Origin: Chlorops oryzae | Taxonomy: Eukaryota; Arthropoda; Insecta; Diptera; Chloropidae | Assembly (NCBI GenBank): GCA_020466095.1 | Contig: CM035806.1 | Location: forward strand, 2,727,303-2,791,302 | Reading direction: 5' to 3' | Length of the DNA stretch: 64,000 bases | Part shown: positions 49,501-59,289 of the stretch, piece by piece | Layout: each line of letters starts with the position of its first letter | How positions within the stretch are numbered: the stretch's first letter is position 1 | Made by a program: the position numbers and the translations under genes | The notes under the pieces: generated by a model | What the model was told of the DNA's origin: nothing | What the model saw: only the letters and a program-made list of their open reading frames with translations | The model's database searches: none

Positions 49501-49580
49501 AGTCTTTGCTCTATTTCTCTGGTTTTTTTATAATTGAACTGCCTGCGCAAAGACTTAAGACGCGAACGTGAAAACGTATA
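43540..49580. repeat. Array of ~720-bp palindromic units
   Basis: The unit is an arm of about 290 bases (CATAGAAGGAGTTACCCTAG through CACGCCTACTTTTTGTGCTA), a spacer of about 130 bases (with GTCAAAAGCTTGTGTATTCG), and the same arm inverted. Unit starts at 44792, 45513, 47635, 48354 and 49085 are 719-731 bases apart where spacing is clean, and copies are nearly identical there. The leftmost unit (43640-44400) is more diverged, as expected at an array edge. A 97-codon frame recurs in each unit; I do not regard it as a gene. It begins about 70 bases after the PTP-ER polyadenylation signal. Confidence 0.85.
45560..47040. repeat. Corrupted middle of the palindromic array
   Basis: Here the same units are recognisable but peppered with small deletions every few bases, such as AAATTTGGCTACTTCTATTC in place of AAATTTGGCATGGACGCTTC. 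The copies on either side are nearly perfect. This pattern looks more like an unpolished or collapsed long-read consensus than natural decay. Confidence 0.65.
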
Positions 49581-49953
49581 ATATCCTGTAATGTAATTAA
49601 GAAATAGTTTTTGTTTTTTTGTTTTATGAAATACCATAAAGTATTTTGAAATTTTATTGAATGAATTAGTTTTTTGTTTTTGTTTTTTTTAAATATTTAA
49701 GCTAGCGTTACAGAAAATGAATTTTTTCAACATTTATATTCTTGGTAAAGTAACATTCAATAATATTGACTAACATTGTTACATATTGTTAAAATTATCT
49801 ACAATTCTACAGAAAATTCCTTTATATTATTTTTATTTATTTTTTTTTAATTGGTTGAAAGTTCCTTTCAGTAGTGGTGGTTCTACTTGTGTTTCATGAA
49901 CTCACCACTTCTGACTCGACGGTCTTGTAATTTCGATGCGAATTTATATTTTA

Positions 49954-49997
<44 letters not shown>

Positions 49998-51715
49998 GTT
50001 CAATGCATGTAAACATTTTAATTTATCTACGAAGTTTTGGTATATGCGTATGCATGTATACATTTATATTTATATATGATGTATTGATATACACATACAT
50101 ATATGTAACATCATTGTTTATGTATGTTTTCTTTTGGTTTTTGCTTTTGTTTTTGTTTTTGTTTTTTCCTTAAATTGCAAACGAGTGCAATATCTGCTTA
50201 ATGTTACAAATTGGAGTTATTCTTCTTACAGTGAGTTCTTGCCTCATGCAAATTTTCTATAATTTATATATTTATTTATATATATAAGTATATTTTTTGT
50301 TTTCTTTTTTCGAGTTTATGGATTGGAATGAAACACCGATAAATCGATAAAGGATGCTTTGAATAATATTTTGTTTCATTTGATTTTCTCATTAATTCAT
50401 AAAAATATTTATACGTAGATAAACGTATTGTATATAGTATCAAAGTATTATTTATTGGGATTTTTTTGAATTGCTGGTTAAAGTTATTTGAGGCAAAGTA
50501 GCTGGCATTAAAGATTGTCGAATGTAATCATCACAATGAAAGATTATGTGCGGGAATTTTTGGTTTTTTTTTTCTTAATTCTGTTCTTCTAGTTATAGAC
50601 CCATTGTTTAAAAAGGTAGAGACGTTGGTTTTTGTACAAACATATATATATATATGTATGTATGTAGTGTTTTTTCCAAAATTGAAATCTGTATTTTTTT
50701 TTTTTTTTTGTAGTTGTAAGAGTTAGGCTTGGATTTTACAGAGAGTACAGGAGGTCACAGCTATCACATAGAAAAATTCACATATATGTATATATGCATA
50801 TTCATATATATGTATGTATGTATAGGTATATATATAAATTTAATTAAACTACGCATCATCTAAAAGGTTCTCTAACATCAGATTTCAATGTTCTACATAT
50901 TGCTATTTTTATATATTATATATTTATAGGTATATATTAAATATACATAAGTGTGTATGTATCCATGTATGTAAATAATTATTAAACTAATTTTATACAT
51001 TCAATATTATGGTTTAAAAATTGGTAAAATTTCCCCATGCCAATCTTATGTGCTCGGACGATTGTTATTGTAAAAAGGTTTGATTTGGTAGATAAAGTAA
51101 TGAAGGAATTTTTTATTCTTATTCTCAATTTTGTTTTGTTTTTTTTTTTACTTTTTATTTTTTAATTTTTAAAACATTAAATTTCATTTATAAATTGTTT
51201 CATGAATTAAAATAATGTTTTTTTTTTTTTTAAATATTTTCTTCAAAGTAAAATTCGTTTTTCTTTTGGGAAACCACTATTTTCTGTTATTCAAAATTAA
51301 GAAGCAGGAAATGGGAAAATTACTCCTTTTAATTTCAACATTGCCATCGCGTTAAGTAATTTTATCAGGGGCGGACTGGGCCCCCATTGCGTTGTGCTTT
51401 TTAGCTGTTAGGTTTTTTTTTTCTTTTCTTGAGTAACAGGGACCAATTTTTCGAGCGCCCTTTGACCCCCAGGCAGCCACTGAATTTTATATATATGTAT
51501 CTATATATAAAAAGATTTATTTATTTTTTTGTAACGTCTTAATTGTAGGATTTGAATACCCATTGCTAAGAAACAGGTAAGCTTCTGAGTCAAAAGCCCC
51601 CCCATAATGTTTTGAACCCCTTGAGACCCAGAGAAGAGAACGTTCTTTTCATGAAATCATGACATTATCACGAAGTTGTCTCAAATGAAAATTCAAGAAT
51701 ACGAAGTGATTTTTT
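49580..51715. other. Non-coding A/T-rich DNA with TA microsatellites
   Basis: (TA)n at 49955-49990 and TATATG repeats at 50060-50110, 50640-50670, 50780-50840 and 51480-51510. No coding similarity. GGGGCGGACTGGGCCC at 51366 may be a decayed transposon end, but no partner was found. Confidence 0.5.
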
Positions 51716-51722
51716 TTTTTTA

Positions 51723-52261
51723 AACCCATTTTGGACCGCGTGAATTTCAATTATATAAAAAAAAAATCCATATCCCTAACGTATCAAAGTGTGAGTGAGA
51801 TGTCAAAATAATGTCTGATCTATTGGCATTTCATTAAAATTATTACTTTCCTTGTTGGATAGTTTCCACCCAGTTCACACGTGGTTTTATATGAACACTT
51901 ATTTTAAACCTTTTTTTGTTAACCTTTAATATTTTAATATCATTAATATTAAATACCGAAAAAAAGGAAATCTAATCAAAAGGAATTTATGAGAAAAATA
52001 TATAAAATTAAAGACAAAGTGTATTTGATAAAAAAACAAAGTCAAAAACCATTTCATTTCCAATGCAATAAGTTATATATTTTGATATCGGTTCTGACCA
52101 TTGGTCGAAATTTCAACCCCACCTCAAAGCCAACCAAAAAATCGGATATTTGTTTTTTAAGCACAAAATCGTTTAATAGTACCTATCCTTATACCGCGTC
52201 CTATGAAGGATTTCAATTTTCGAAAAAAAAAAAAAAAAAAAATTGCATGGTCCAAAATGGG
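51723..52261. mobile_element. CCCATTTTGGACC-ended MITE
   Basis: AACCCATTTTGGACC at the left and GGTCCAAAATGGG at the right, with TTAA at or next to each end. The interior is A/T rich without a transposase. The right TTAA (52262-52265) is shared with the next element. A second copy lies at 56664-57920 and is split by a hAT-like insertion. Confidence 0.65.
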
Positions 52262-52265
52262 TTAA

Positions 52266-52334
52266 GCCTGAAATCCACTATAGAGTTTTTACGTAGAGAA
52301 AATATTGTAGAGAATCTACCTTTGTTGTGTTCAC
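52266..52334. mobile_element. Left-end fragment of the GCCTGAAATCC MITE
   Basis: GCCTGAAATCCACTATAGAG after TTAA, then the inner sequence TTGTTGTGTTCAC, as in the copies at 53931, 56176 and 57973. It breaks off where a hAT-like element begins at 52335. Confidence 0.65.
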
Positions 52335-52795
52335 CAAGGACGTAGCGAGTGAAAGAGTGCTTTGGTAGCGCTTATATTTTTCACAGTGGTATATTGAGCA
52401 ATTATAAGACATTAACCGAAAAAAATTTGGGGGGGGCGGCGAGAAGAAGTTTAGAGAGTTTTGAACCCAAAAAATCGGAAAAATTCATGCCGTCCGATTT
52501 CGATGAAAATTTAAATATAGAATAAGTGAAAAATTCTAAGAATTTTGACGCTAAAATTTTTTCAAAAAACTGATTACAACTAGTCTACTTTGGGTCTAGT
52601 TCCAAACTGGTCCAAAATGGACTAGTTGTAATCAGTACTTTAAAAAAATGTTAGCGTCAAAATTCCTAGAATTTTTCACTCTTTCTACAAACTGATTACA
52701 ACTAGTCTTGTTTGGGTCTAGTTCCAAACTGGTCCAAAAATGACTAGTTGGTAATCAGTATTTTTAAAAAATGTCAGCGCACACTCTCTCTCAAT
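52335..52795. mobile_element. Degenerate hAT-like MITE (CAAGGRCGTAGCGAG family)
   Basis: Left end CAAGGACGTAGCGAGTGAAA and inner ATTATAAGACATTAACC match the element at 56982. GACTAGTTGTAATCAG is repeated in both orientations. The right end is decayed (CACACTCTCTCTC replaces CACTCTTTCTCTC) and no duplication is visible. Confidence 0.6.
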
Positions 52796-53926
52796 TTACA
52801 AAAAAAAAAAAGGTAATAACGAACATTCCAGGGTTGTGGTCATGAAACTTCATTATCCCATATTTCTTTGGATTTTTTTTCATATCGCACAATCACAAAA
52901 TTGGCAAAATTCATAGCTCAAGATTTTTTCGAAAAATCATGAAAATTTCATTCAAACCTTTTTTAATGAATATTATTATAAAAATATTATTTCTCATGGA
53001 TTTATATAACTCTGAATTCATTGCTGAATCAATCAATATAAAGGTTAATGTTCTAGGTGTTGGTTTTCCATGCAATAAAATGCGATCAACTATGAACAAA
53101 TATGTTTAGTTATGCCGGTTCTGTGATAAATGTGCGATATGCTATCCTCCTGTTTTAATAAAATTCATTTAATTATATTGATAATTGTTTCTTCTTATTT
53201 CTTTGCTCGAATTTGATTGATCTATTGACTGATATATATATCTATAATGAATCATAGCAAGTGCATTCGAGAAATGTGAACATTTTCAAAAGGAGCTCAG
53301 TTAATCCTTTTATCGGTAGGATATGAAAAGGAATTTTTGATTGAATACATTGAATTTTCCATATTCGATAAAAAAAATTCTATGTATTTTTTATGCAAAA
53401 TTTGCTGTGATATGAGAACTCTACTTTGAGATGCGCCATCATCGGATACATGCCATGCTTAAAGCTGTAAGCTCCAAATTAAAGTTGCCTCCGTCATTCA
53501 AATGATTTCGATATGGGATTTCAAATACGATTGAAAGGATTAAAATTTCTCTAAAATGAAAATCTGTATATTCAGTTTTGCTTGATTGCCAGCATTTCAA
53601 TTTGAAATCGATGTCGAAAAGTGTGGCCGAGAAATAAGTTGCGCATTTTTTGCATTTTACTTCTGCCTGTATCTCGCAAACCGTTTAACATTTTATATTC
53701 CTGAATGCAATGAATTTAAATTAAATAAATAAATAAATAAATAAATAAATTTTCGATATATCGTTTTAAAAATATCGATGTTTTGATATATCGATATTTT
53801 TTGCCCATCCATAGCTGAGTTTTAACAACGAATTTTTTATAAGTATTGATTAAAAAATTGGTTGTATTTACGCACAAAAGTCTTTCTGTGTAGCTCGTCC
53901 CTATTATTCTTCAGATCTGCGCAGTG
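52796..53926. other. Non-coding A/T-rich DNA
   Basis: (AAAT)n at 53720-53748 followed by an ATATCGAT tract at 53750-53805. No gene recognised. Confidence 0.5.
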
Positions 53927-53930
53927 TTAA

Positions 53931-54318
53931 GCCTGAAATCCTCTATAGAGTTTTTTTAACGTAGAGAAAATTGTGTAGAGTGCAGAGAATCAACCTTTTG
54001 TTGTGTTCACTGAAGACCTTCTCTACGATTCTACAGCTCCACGTAGAGCTGCCGTCGAGAAATTTCGAGTAGAGCTCTTCTATGTGCTCCACGGCTGTTT
54101 ATATTGCAAAAGAATGTTTTCTCTACGAGTCTACAGTAAAGAAGTAACTTTTGCAATGTACAAAGTCGTGAAGCTCTACTAGAAATAAGTATACCGACGG
54201 CAGCTCTAATTTCAGCTGTAGAATTGTAGAGAAGGTGTTCAGTGTACACAACAAAGGTTGATTCTCTGCACTCTACACAATTTTCTCTACGTAAAAAACT
54301 CTATAGAGGATTTCAGGC
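53931..54318. mobile_element. TTAA-flanked MITE (GCCTGAAATCC family), full copy
   Basis: GCCTGAAATCCTCTATAGAG and its exact inverted copy form the ends, each flanked by TTAA. The 388 bases are nearly one long palindrome built from CTCTACG, GTAGAG and CTCCACG words. A minus-strand frame inside is not a gene. The TTAA duplication suggests piggyBac-type mobilisation. Confidence 0.8.
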
Positions 54319-54322
54319 TTAA

Positions 54323-55280
54323 GGCTTTCAATGAGAGCAAAATCTCGTATAAACTATTCCCAAAATTTCACTTTTGTGAGACTTAACTTTAGCGCGGGAG
54401 TATACTGTATTATGAGCCTTCAAGGCCTCTCTGGGGCCCAACCAAATCGTACTTAAACGAGCGAAAAAAAAAAAAATTGTTCGAGATGCAACTGTGTAAA
54501 TTTCATGTGCCGTTGATGGCCGCTCATGGGAGTTCTCACTGTATATTATTGTATTAATTTTATCTTTGTTTCGTGAGCGTTCTTGTATGCTTCGTAGGGG
54601 TTTTTTTTTTTTTTTTTTTTGAAATGCAGCCATTTCTCTGAAATGTTGCTATGCTTAAACTTTAGACAAAATTTCATAGTATACTTAATCTTTCTTATAT
54701 ATGAGCACTTTTCGTTTTGATTACGTTAATAAGGATAAAATTTATTCCTTTTTACTATTTTCCCATAAATATTTAAAATCTAAAATTTAATTAAATTACA
54801 CCAATTACATACTTATGTAAATACTCTAAACCATTTGGGTTTCGTTTTGTATTTCTTTAGATTTTTAAAATATTTTTATTTTTATTTTTATTATAATTAT
54901 TTTCTTTTGAATCTCCAATTAATTAACTAACAAGGTCCCTCTCCAGTTTTTTGCATTTGCAAATATGCGTTTATTGCAATGTTTGCTTTAACTATTGCTA
55001 AAATTTAGCTAATTTAATTAAAATTCATTAAAATTTATGCACACAAAATATTTAACGTATTTTTTGAGAATGTTTTCTTTTTCTTTTCTTTTTGAAGAGT
55101 TTAGTGTATTATTAGCGCAGATCTCAATACAATACAAAGGAAAAACAATTAAGAAATTGGAGACTCTTTGAAATTTGCAAAACGAAAACAAAAATGGAAA
55201 TCAAGCTCTTGGATCTTTACATTGGGAACAAAAGTCAGAAAGCTAACTAAGATTTTGAGGGATAGTAGGCTAAGTTTAGA
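54323..55280. other. Non-coding A/T-rich DNA
   Basis: Poly-T/poly-A runs (54460, 54600) and no coding similarity. Confidence 0.45.
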
Positions 55281-56552
55281 AACACTAGTTTACAAGTTTT
55301 TTGCTACGCCATAACTCCATTGTTCCCCAACCGATTTTGATGGAATAAATTTTTCTCATTCTTAAAACAATTGTCCTTCAAATGGAATAAAGAAGAAAAT
55401 TATAAAAAAAAAAATTAAAGCACTCAAAATTTAAAAAAAAATTATTGCTAAGGGTACCTTCTGTTCTAGAGCACGAAAATTAAGGGTATTTTCATGATTT
55501 TTTTTTGGTGTTAAGCCAAATAAAACACGGGTTTCTAAGTTTGCAGGATTATTATCTTATTTATCGACAATACGAAAAAAATGTTGTTGCACTTTTTTTG
55601 TTTATTTCTCTATTTTAAAAATGGCGTCGAAATAGACGCTTTTTTGAAAAGTTCCTCCGTGGCGTACACGATTTCGTAAGTTCGGGTTATCCACAAAAAA
55701 AAAAAAAATGTATTATTAATCAGAATGAATGCGGCTATCGGGTGAGCTACAACAAAAAAAAAAACCAAACAAAAAAATTGACAAAATGGCGCAGTTTTTA
55801 ATTTAACACATCCAAAAACGCGCTTTTTTTTACCATTTTTTTGATGAAAACATATGAATTTCTTGAAATAAAAATTTGATTCAAGCTCACGCGATAGCCA
55901 TTGATGTTGTGAATAATATATAAAAATTTCAGACGAATCGGTTCGATGGTTTTTTTTTTGTTTTCATGTACGCCATTTCAAAAAAGTGGTTCAAAGTTGC
56001 TTTGATCAAGCGCGCTGCCTGCTGTCTCCACCTACTAAAACGGCTGTAGCAAAGAAAATATTGTCAATAGCTTGACGAAACTTTGCCAGCATATTCTTAG
56101 AAGTCTATTCTTCCGAAATATATAAGAAAAAAAAAATCGATTTTCAAAAAATTCTAGACTAGAAGGTCCCCTTAAGCCTGCAATCCACTATAGAGTTTTT
56201 TAACGTAGAGAGAAAAGAGTGTAGAAAATTTACTCTTGTTGTGTACACTGAAGACCATCTCTACGATTCTACCGCTCTATGTAGAGCTGAAGTTAACATA
56301 TTTCGAGTAGAGCTCTTTTATGTATGTGCTCTACGACTCTATAGTGGATTTCAGGCATTAGACTCCTGGCTGCAAGAGTGATCCAGGTAAAACAAAAAAA
56401 GTACTCAATAATTAGAATTAAATTTTTGTAAATTTTCAAAACCTATTCTTTCGAAAAATAAAGGGAAAAATAAAGGGAAGGGAACGAATATGTTAAAAAA
56501 ATATATATATATTTTTCCAGCGATGCCCATTCCTCTTTTGTAAACTAGTGTT
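55281..56552. mobile_element. Possible 1.27-kb TIR element with a nested MITE
   Basis: AACACTAGTTTACAA on the left is mirrored by TTGTAAACTAGTGTT on the right. A GCCTGAAATCC-family MITE (56176-56356) is inserted inside. No transposase frame and no clear target-site duplication. Confidence 0.45.
56176..56356. mobile_element. GCCTGAAATCC-family MITE, short copy
   Basis: GCCTGCAATCCACTATAGAG left and CTATAGTGGATTTCAGGC right. TTAA is present at the left; the right flank has changed to ATTA. About half the length of the 53931 copy. Confidence 0.7.
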
Positions 56553-56663
56553 ATTATTAATGGTTGATCGATTTTTTATTTTAAAGCTTAGGATTGAAAT
56601 ACTTTGAAACCACCGTCTCAAAACAAAGAAGTCGAAAATCTTGTGCCCATTTTTTTTAAACCC

Positions 56664-57920
56664 ATTTTGCACCGCTGCTCAATTTTTCCGATCAGTTAAT
56701 TTAAAAAATCCATTTCTCTTTCCGTACAGGATATCAGGCCCTGCGAGGTGTCAAAATAAAGCCTGATTTATTGGCTTTTAAAATAAATTAGAACTTTCAG
56801 AGTTGGATCGTTCGCACCAAGTGCATACCTCCTTGTCTTATACTTATGAAAATTTTTTTTTTTGGCAAAGCATTGTACTGTATATCTACTGTACATATGC
56901 GTAAAATCAGTTTCCAATGTCCTTATAACATGTTCTTTGAAGGATTTCATCTTAGGTTGAAAAACAAATAATATTCTAATGCAAGGGCGTAGCGAGAGAA
57001 AGAGTGCTTTGTTGGTAGCGCTTATATTTGTCACAGTGGTATATTGAGCAATTATAAGACATTAACAGAAAAAAAATTTGGGGGCAAGAAGAAGTTTAGA
57101 GAGTTTTGAACCCAAAAATCGGAAAAATTCATGCCGTCCGATTTCGATGAAAATTTATATATAGAATAAGTGAAAAATTTTAAGAATTTTGACGCTAACA
57201 TTTTTTTTAAAAAATGATTACAACTAGCCTAGTTTGGGTCTAGTTCCAAACTAGTCCAAAAAGGACTAGTTGTAAGAATTTCCTGAAAAAAATTCGATTT
57301 CGAAGAAAATTTATATATAGAATAAGTGAAAAATTTTAAGAATTTTGACGTAATTTAAAAACTTATTACAACTAGTCTTTTGGACAGTTTAGAACTAGAC
57401 AATAGTTTCAGATAAATGTTATCGAATTCTAAATCATTTCAAATGATTACAATATTTCTATCTAAGAAAATGACTAGTTGTAAGCATTTTGAAAATTCGA
57501 TTTCGAAGAAAATTTATATATAGAATAAGTGAAAAATTCTAAGAATTTTGACGAACATTTTTTTCAAAAAACTTATTACAACTAGTCCTTTTTGGACCAG
57601 TTTGGAACTAGACCCAAACTAGACTAGTTGTAATCAGTATTTAAAAAAAAATTTTAGCGTCAAAATTCTTAGAATTTTTCACTTATTCTATATATAAATT
57701 TTCATCGAAATCGGACGTCATGAATTGTTCGGATTTTTTGGGTTTTCGGTCCAAAACTCTCTAAACTTCTTCTTGCCCCCCAAAATTTTTTCTCGGTTAA
57801 TGTCTTATAATTGCTCAATATACAACTGTGAAAAATATAAGTGCTACCAACAAAGCACTCTTTCTCTCGCTACGCCCTTGTTCTAATGGGGGAAAAAATT
57901 GTTTGGTCCAAAATGGGTTC
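56664..57920. mobile_element. CCCATTTTGGACC-family MITE, split copy
   Basis: Left AAACCCATTTTGCACC, right GGTCCAAAATGGG. Without the hAT-like insert at 56982-57880 and its duplication it is about 350 bases. Inner words GTCAAAATAAAGCCTGATTT match the copy at 51723. Confidence 0.6.
56982..57880. mobile_element. hAT-like MITE with 8-bp TSD, nested
   Basis: CAAGGGCGTAGCGAGAGAAA and its exact inverted copy form the ends, with a perfect 8-base duplication TTCTAATG (56974-56981 and 57881-57888). The 899-base interior repeats GACTAGTTGTAA in both orientations and AATTTATATATAGAATAAGT four times, so it grew by internal duplication. Confidence 0.85.
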
Positions 57921-57972
57921 ACTACTGATCAGTTCAAAAATTTTAAATCTCAATATGAAACTGAACAGTTAA

Positions 57973-58348
57973 GCCTGAAATCCAACAAAGAATTTTTTAC
58001 GTAGAGGAAATATTGTAGAGTGTAGAGAATGTACCTTTGTTGTGTACACTGAAGACTGTCTCTTTCTAATTGTAAAGCTCTACGAATGGCTGCCGTCGAC
58101 ATATTTAGAATAGAGCTCTACTTTGTGCTCCACGACTACATACACTGCCAAAGTAATTTTCTCTAGTGTAGAGAAAACATTATTCTGCAGTTTAAACAGC
58201 CATGGAGCACATAAAAGAGCTCTACTTGAAATTTCTCGACGGCAGCTCTACGTGGAGCTGTAGAATCGTACAGTATTGTAATTTTACAGATTTGTATACT
58301 GTACAATATTTTCTCTACATAAAAAAAAACTCTATAGTGGATTTCAGG
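57973..58348. mobile_element. GCCTGAAATCC-family MITE, third copy
   Basis: TTAA then GCCTGAAATCC on the left; CTATAGTGGATTTCAGG on the right, where the last bases and the TTAA have decayed. The interior again carries paired GTAGAGCTC / GAGCTCTAC words. Confidence 0.65.
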
Positions 58349-58838
58349 TTTTGGGAATTAGCACAAGACTCGACAAAATTGCTCTAGATTCTAGAGTCTC
58401 TCGGATTCGACAGAGGAATGCCATTGAGACGAACGAAAAATTCATCTCGAAACCATTTCAAAATAGTTTTATAGAAAAATATATGAGCGCTCTGGCTCCA
58501 GATCGACTTTGCGATTACATAAATGGTAGGCATGTATTCTAAATATACATGCATAAATATATGTATATATATATAAATATATAATTATATAAATATTATA
58601 GGAATATTAATAAGTATAAAAAACATACATGCAACGAATTTATATTTCTGTGTATTTACAATTCATTTGCGGAAAAAGAAAATCAACTTTTCACGTGGGT
58701 CGTTATATAAGATTTTAAATTCAAGAATAAAAAAATTAGTGTATTTATCACATAGGTATACAGGTATAGAAATGTCGTATGCATAAATACAGCAGGTTTT
58801 TCTTCTTTCATATAGGTATATGAGCGCAAATATAATAT

Positions 58839-58869
<31 letters not shown>

Positions 58870-59289
58870 GCACACACATATGCATGTGTATATTTATATA
58901 ATAATATATATTTATATAATAGTAAACTACAAGCTATTAACTTTTAAATATGTATGAAGATTCGTTTAATTTTATTTATTTGTACCATTAACAGAAAAAT
59001 ACGTAGAAGCTCTTGCTTTTTTTTTGTTGTTTTTTTTTTTTTTTTGAATATTTTTAATAAATCTATCGAAAGTGGAATTTGTGATGACACAAAATTCCTC
59101 AATAACTTTCTATTTTAAAATTTCAATAATGAATTTTTCGTTTTTGTTTTGTGTTTTTTTTTCTGTTAAGTTTTCTTTCTTTGCTTTTATTTTTTTTTTT
59201 TTTTGGTTTGGAATTGTCTTGCTAAAAACACAAAACTTTCGGAACTTCCAGCGAAAAAAAAAAGAAATTGTTTTTAAAAGCTTCCCTTT
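58349..59289. other. Non-coding DNA downstream of Epac, TA repeats
   Basis: (TA)n at 58555-58590 and 58830-58920, with several poly-T runs at 59015-59270. It includes the probable Epac 3' UTR. No other gene seen. Confidence 0.5.
58970..58981 (-). terminator. Candidate polyadenylation signal of Epac
   Basis: Read on the minus strand, AATAAATAAA lies about 310 bases after the Epac stop codon. The stretch between is dominated by poly-T/poly-A runs. The assignment is by position only. Confidence 0.35.

Noticed and set aside
51366..51480. GGGGCGGACTGGGCCC as a transposon end
   Set aside because: No inverted partner or target duplication was found within several kilobases.
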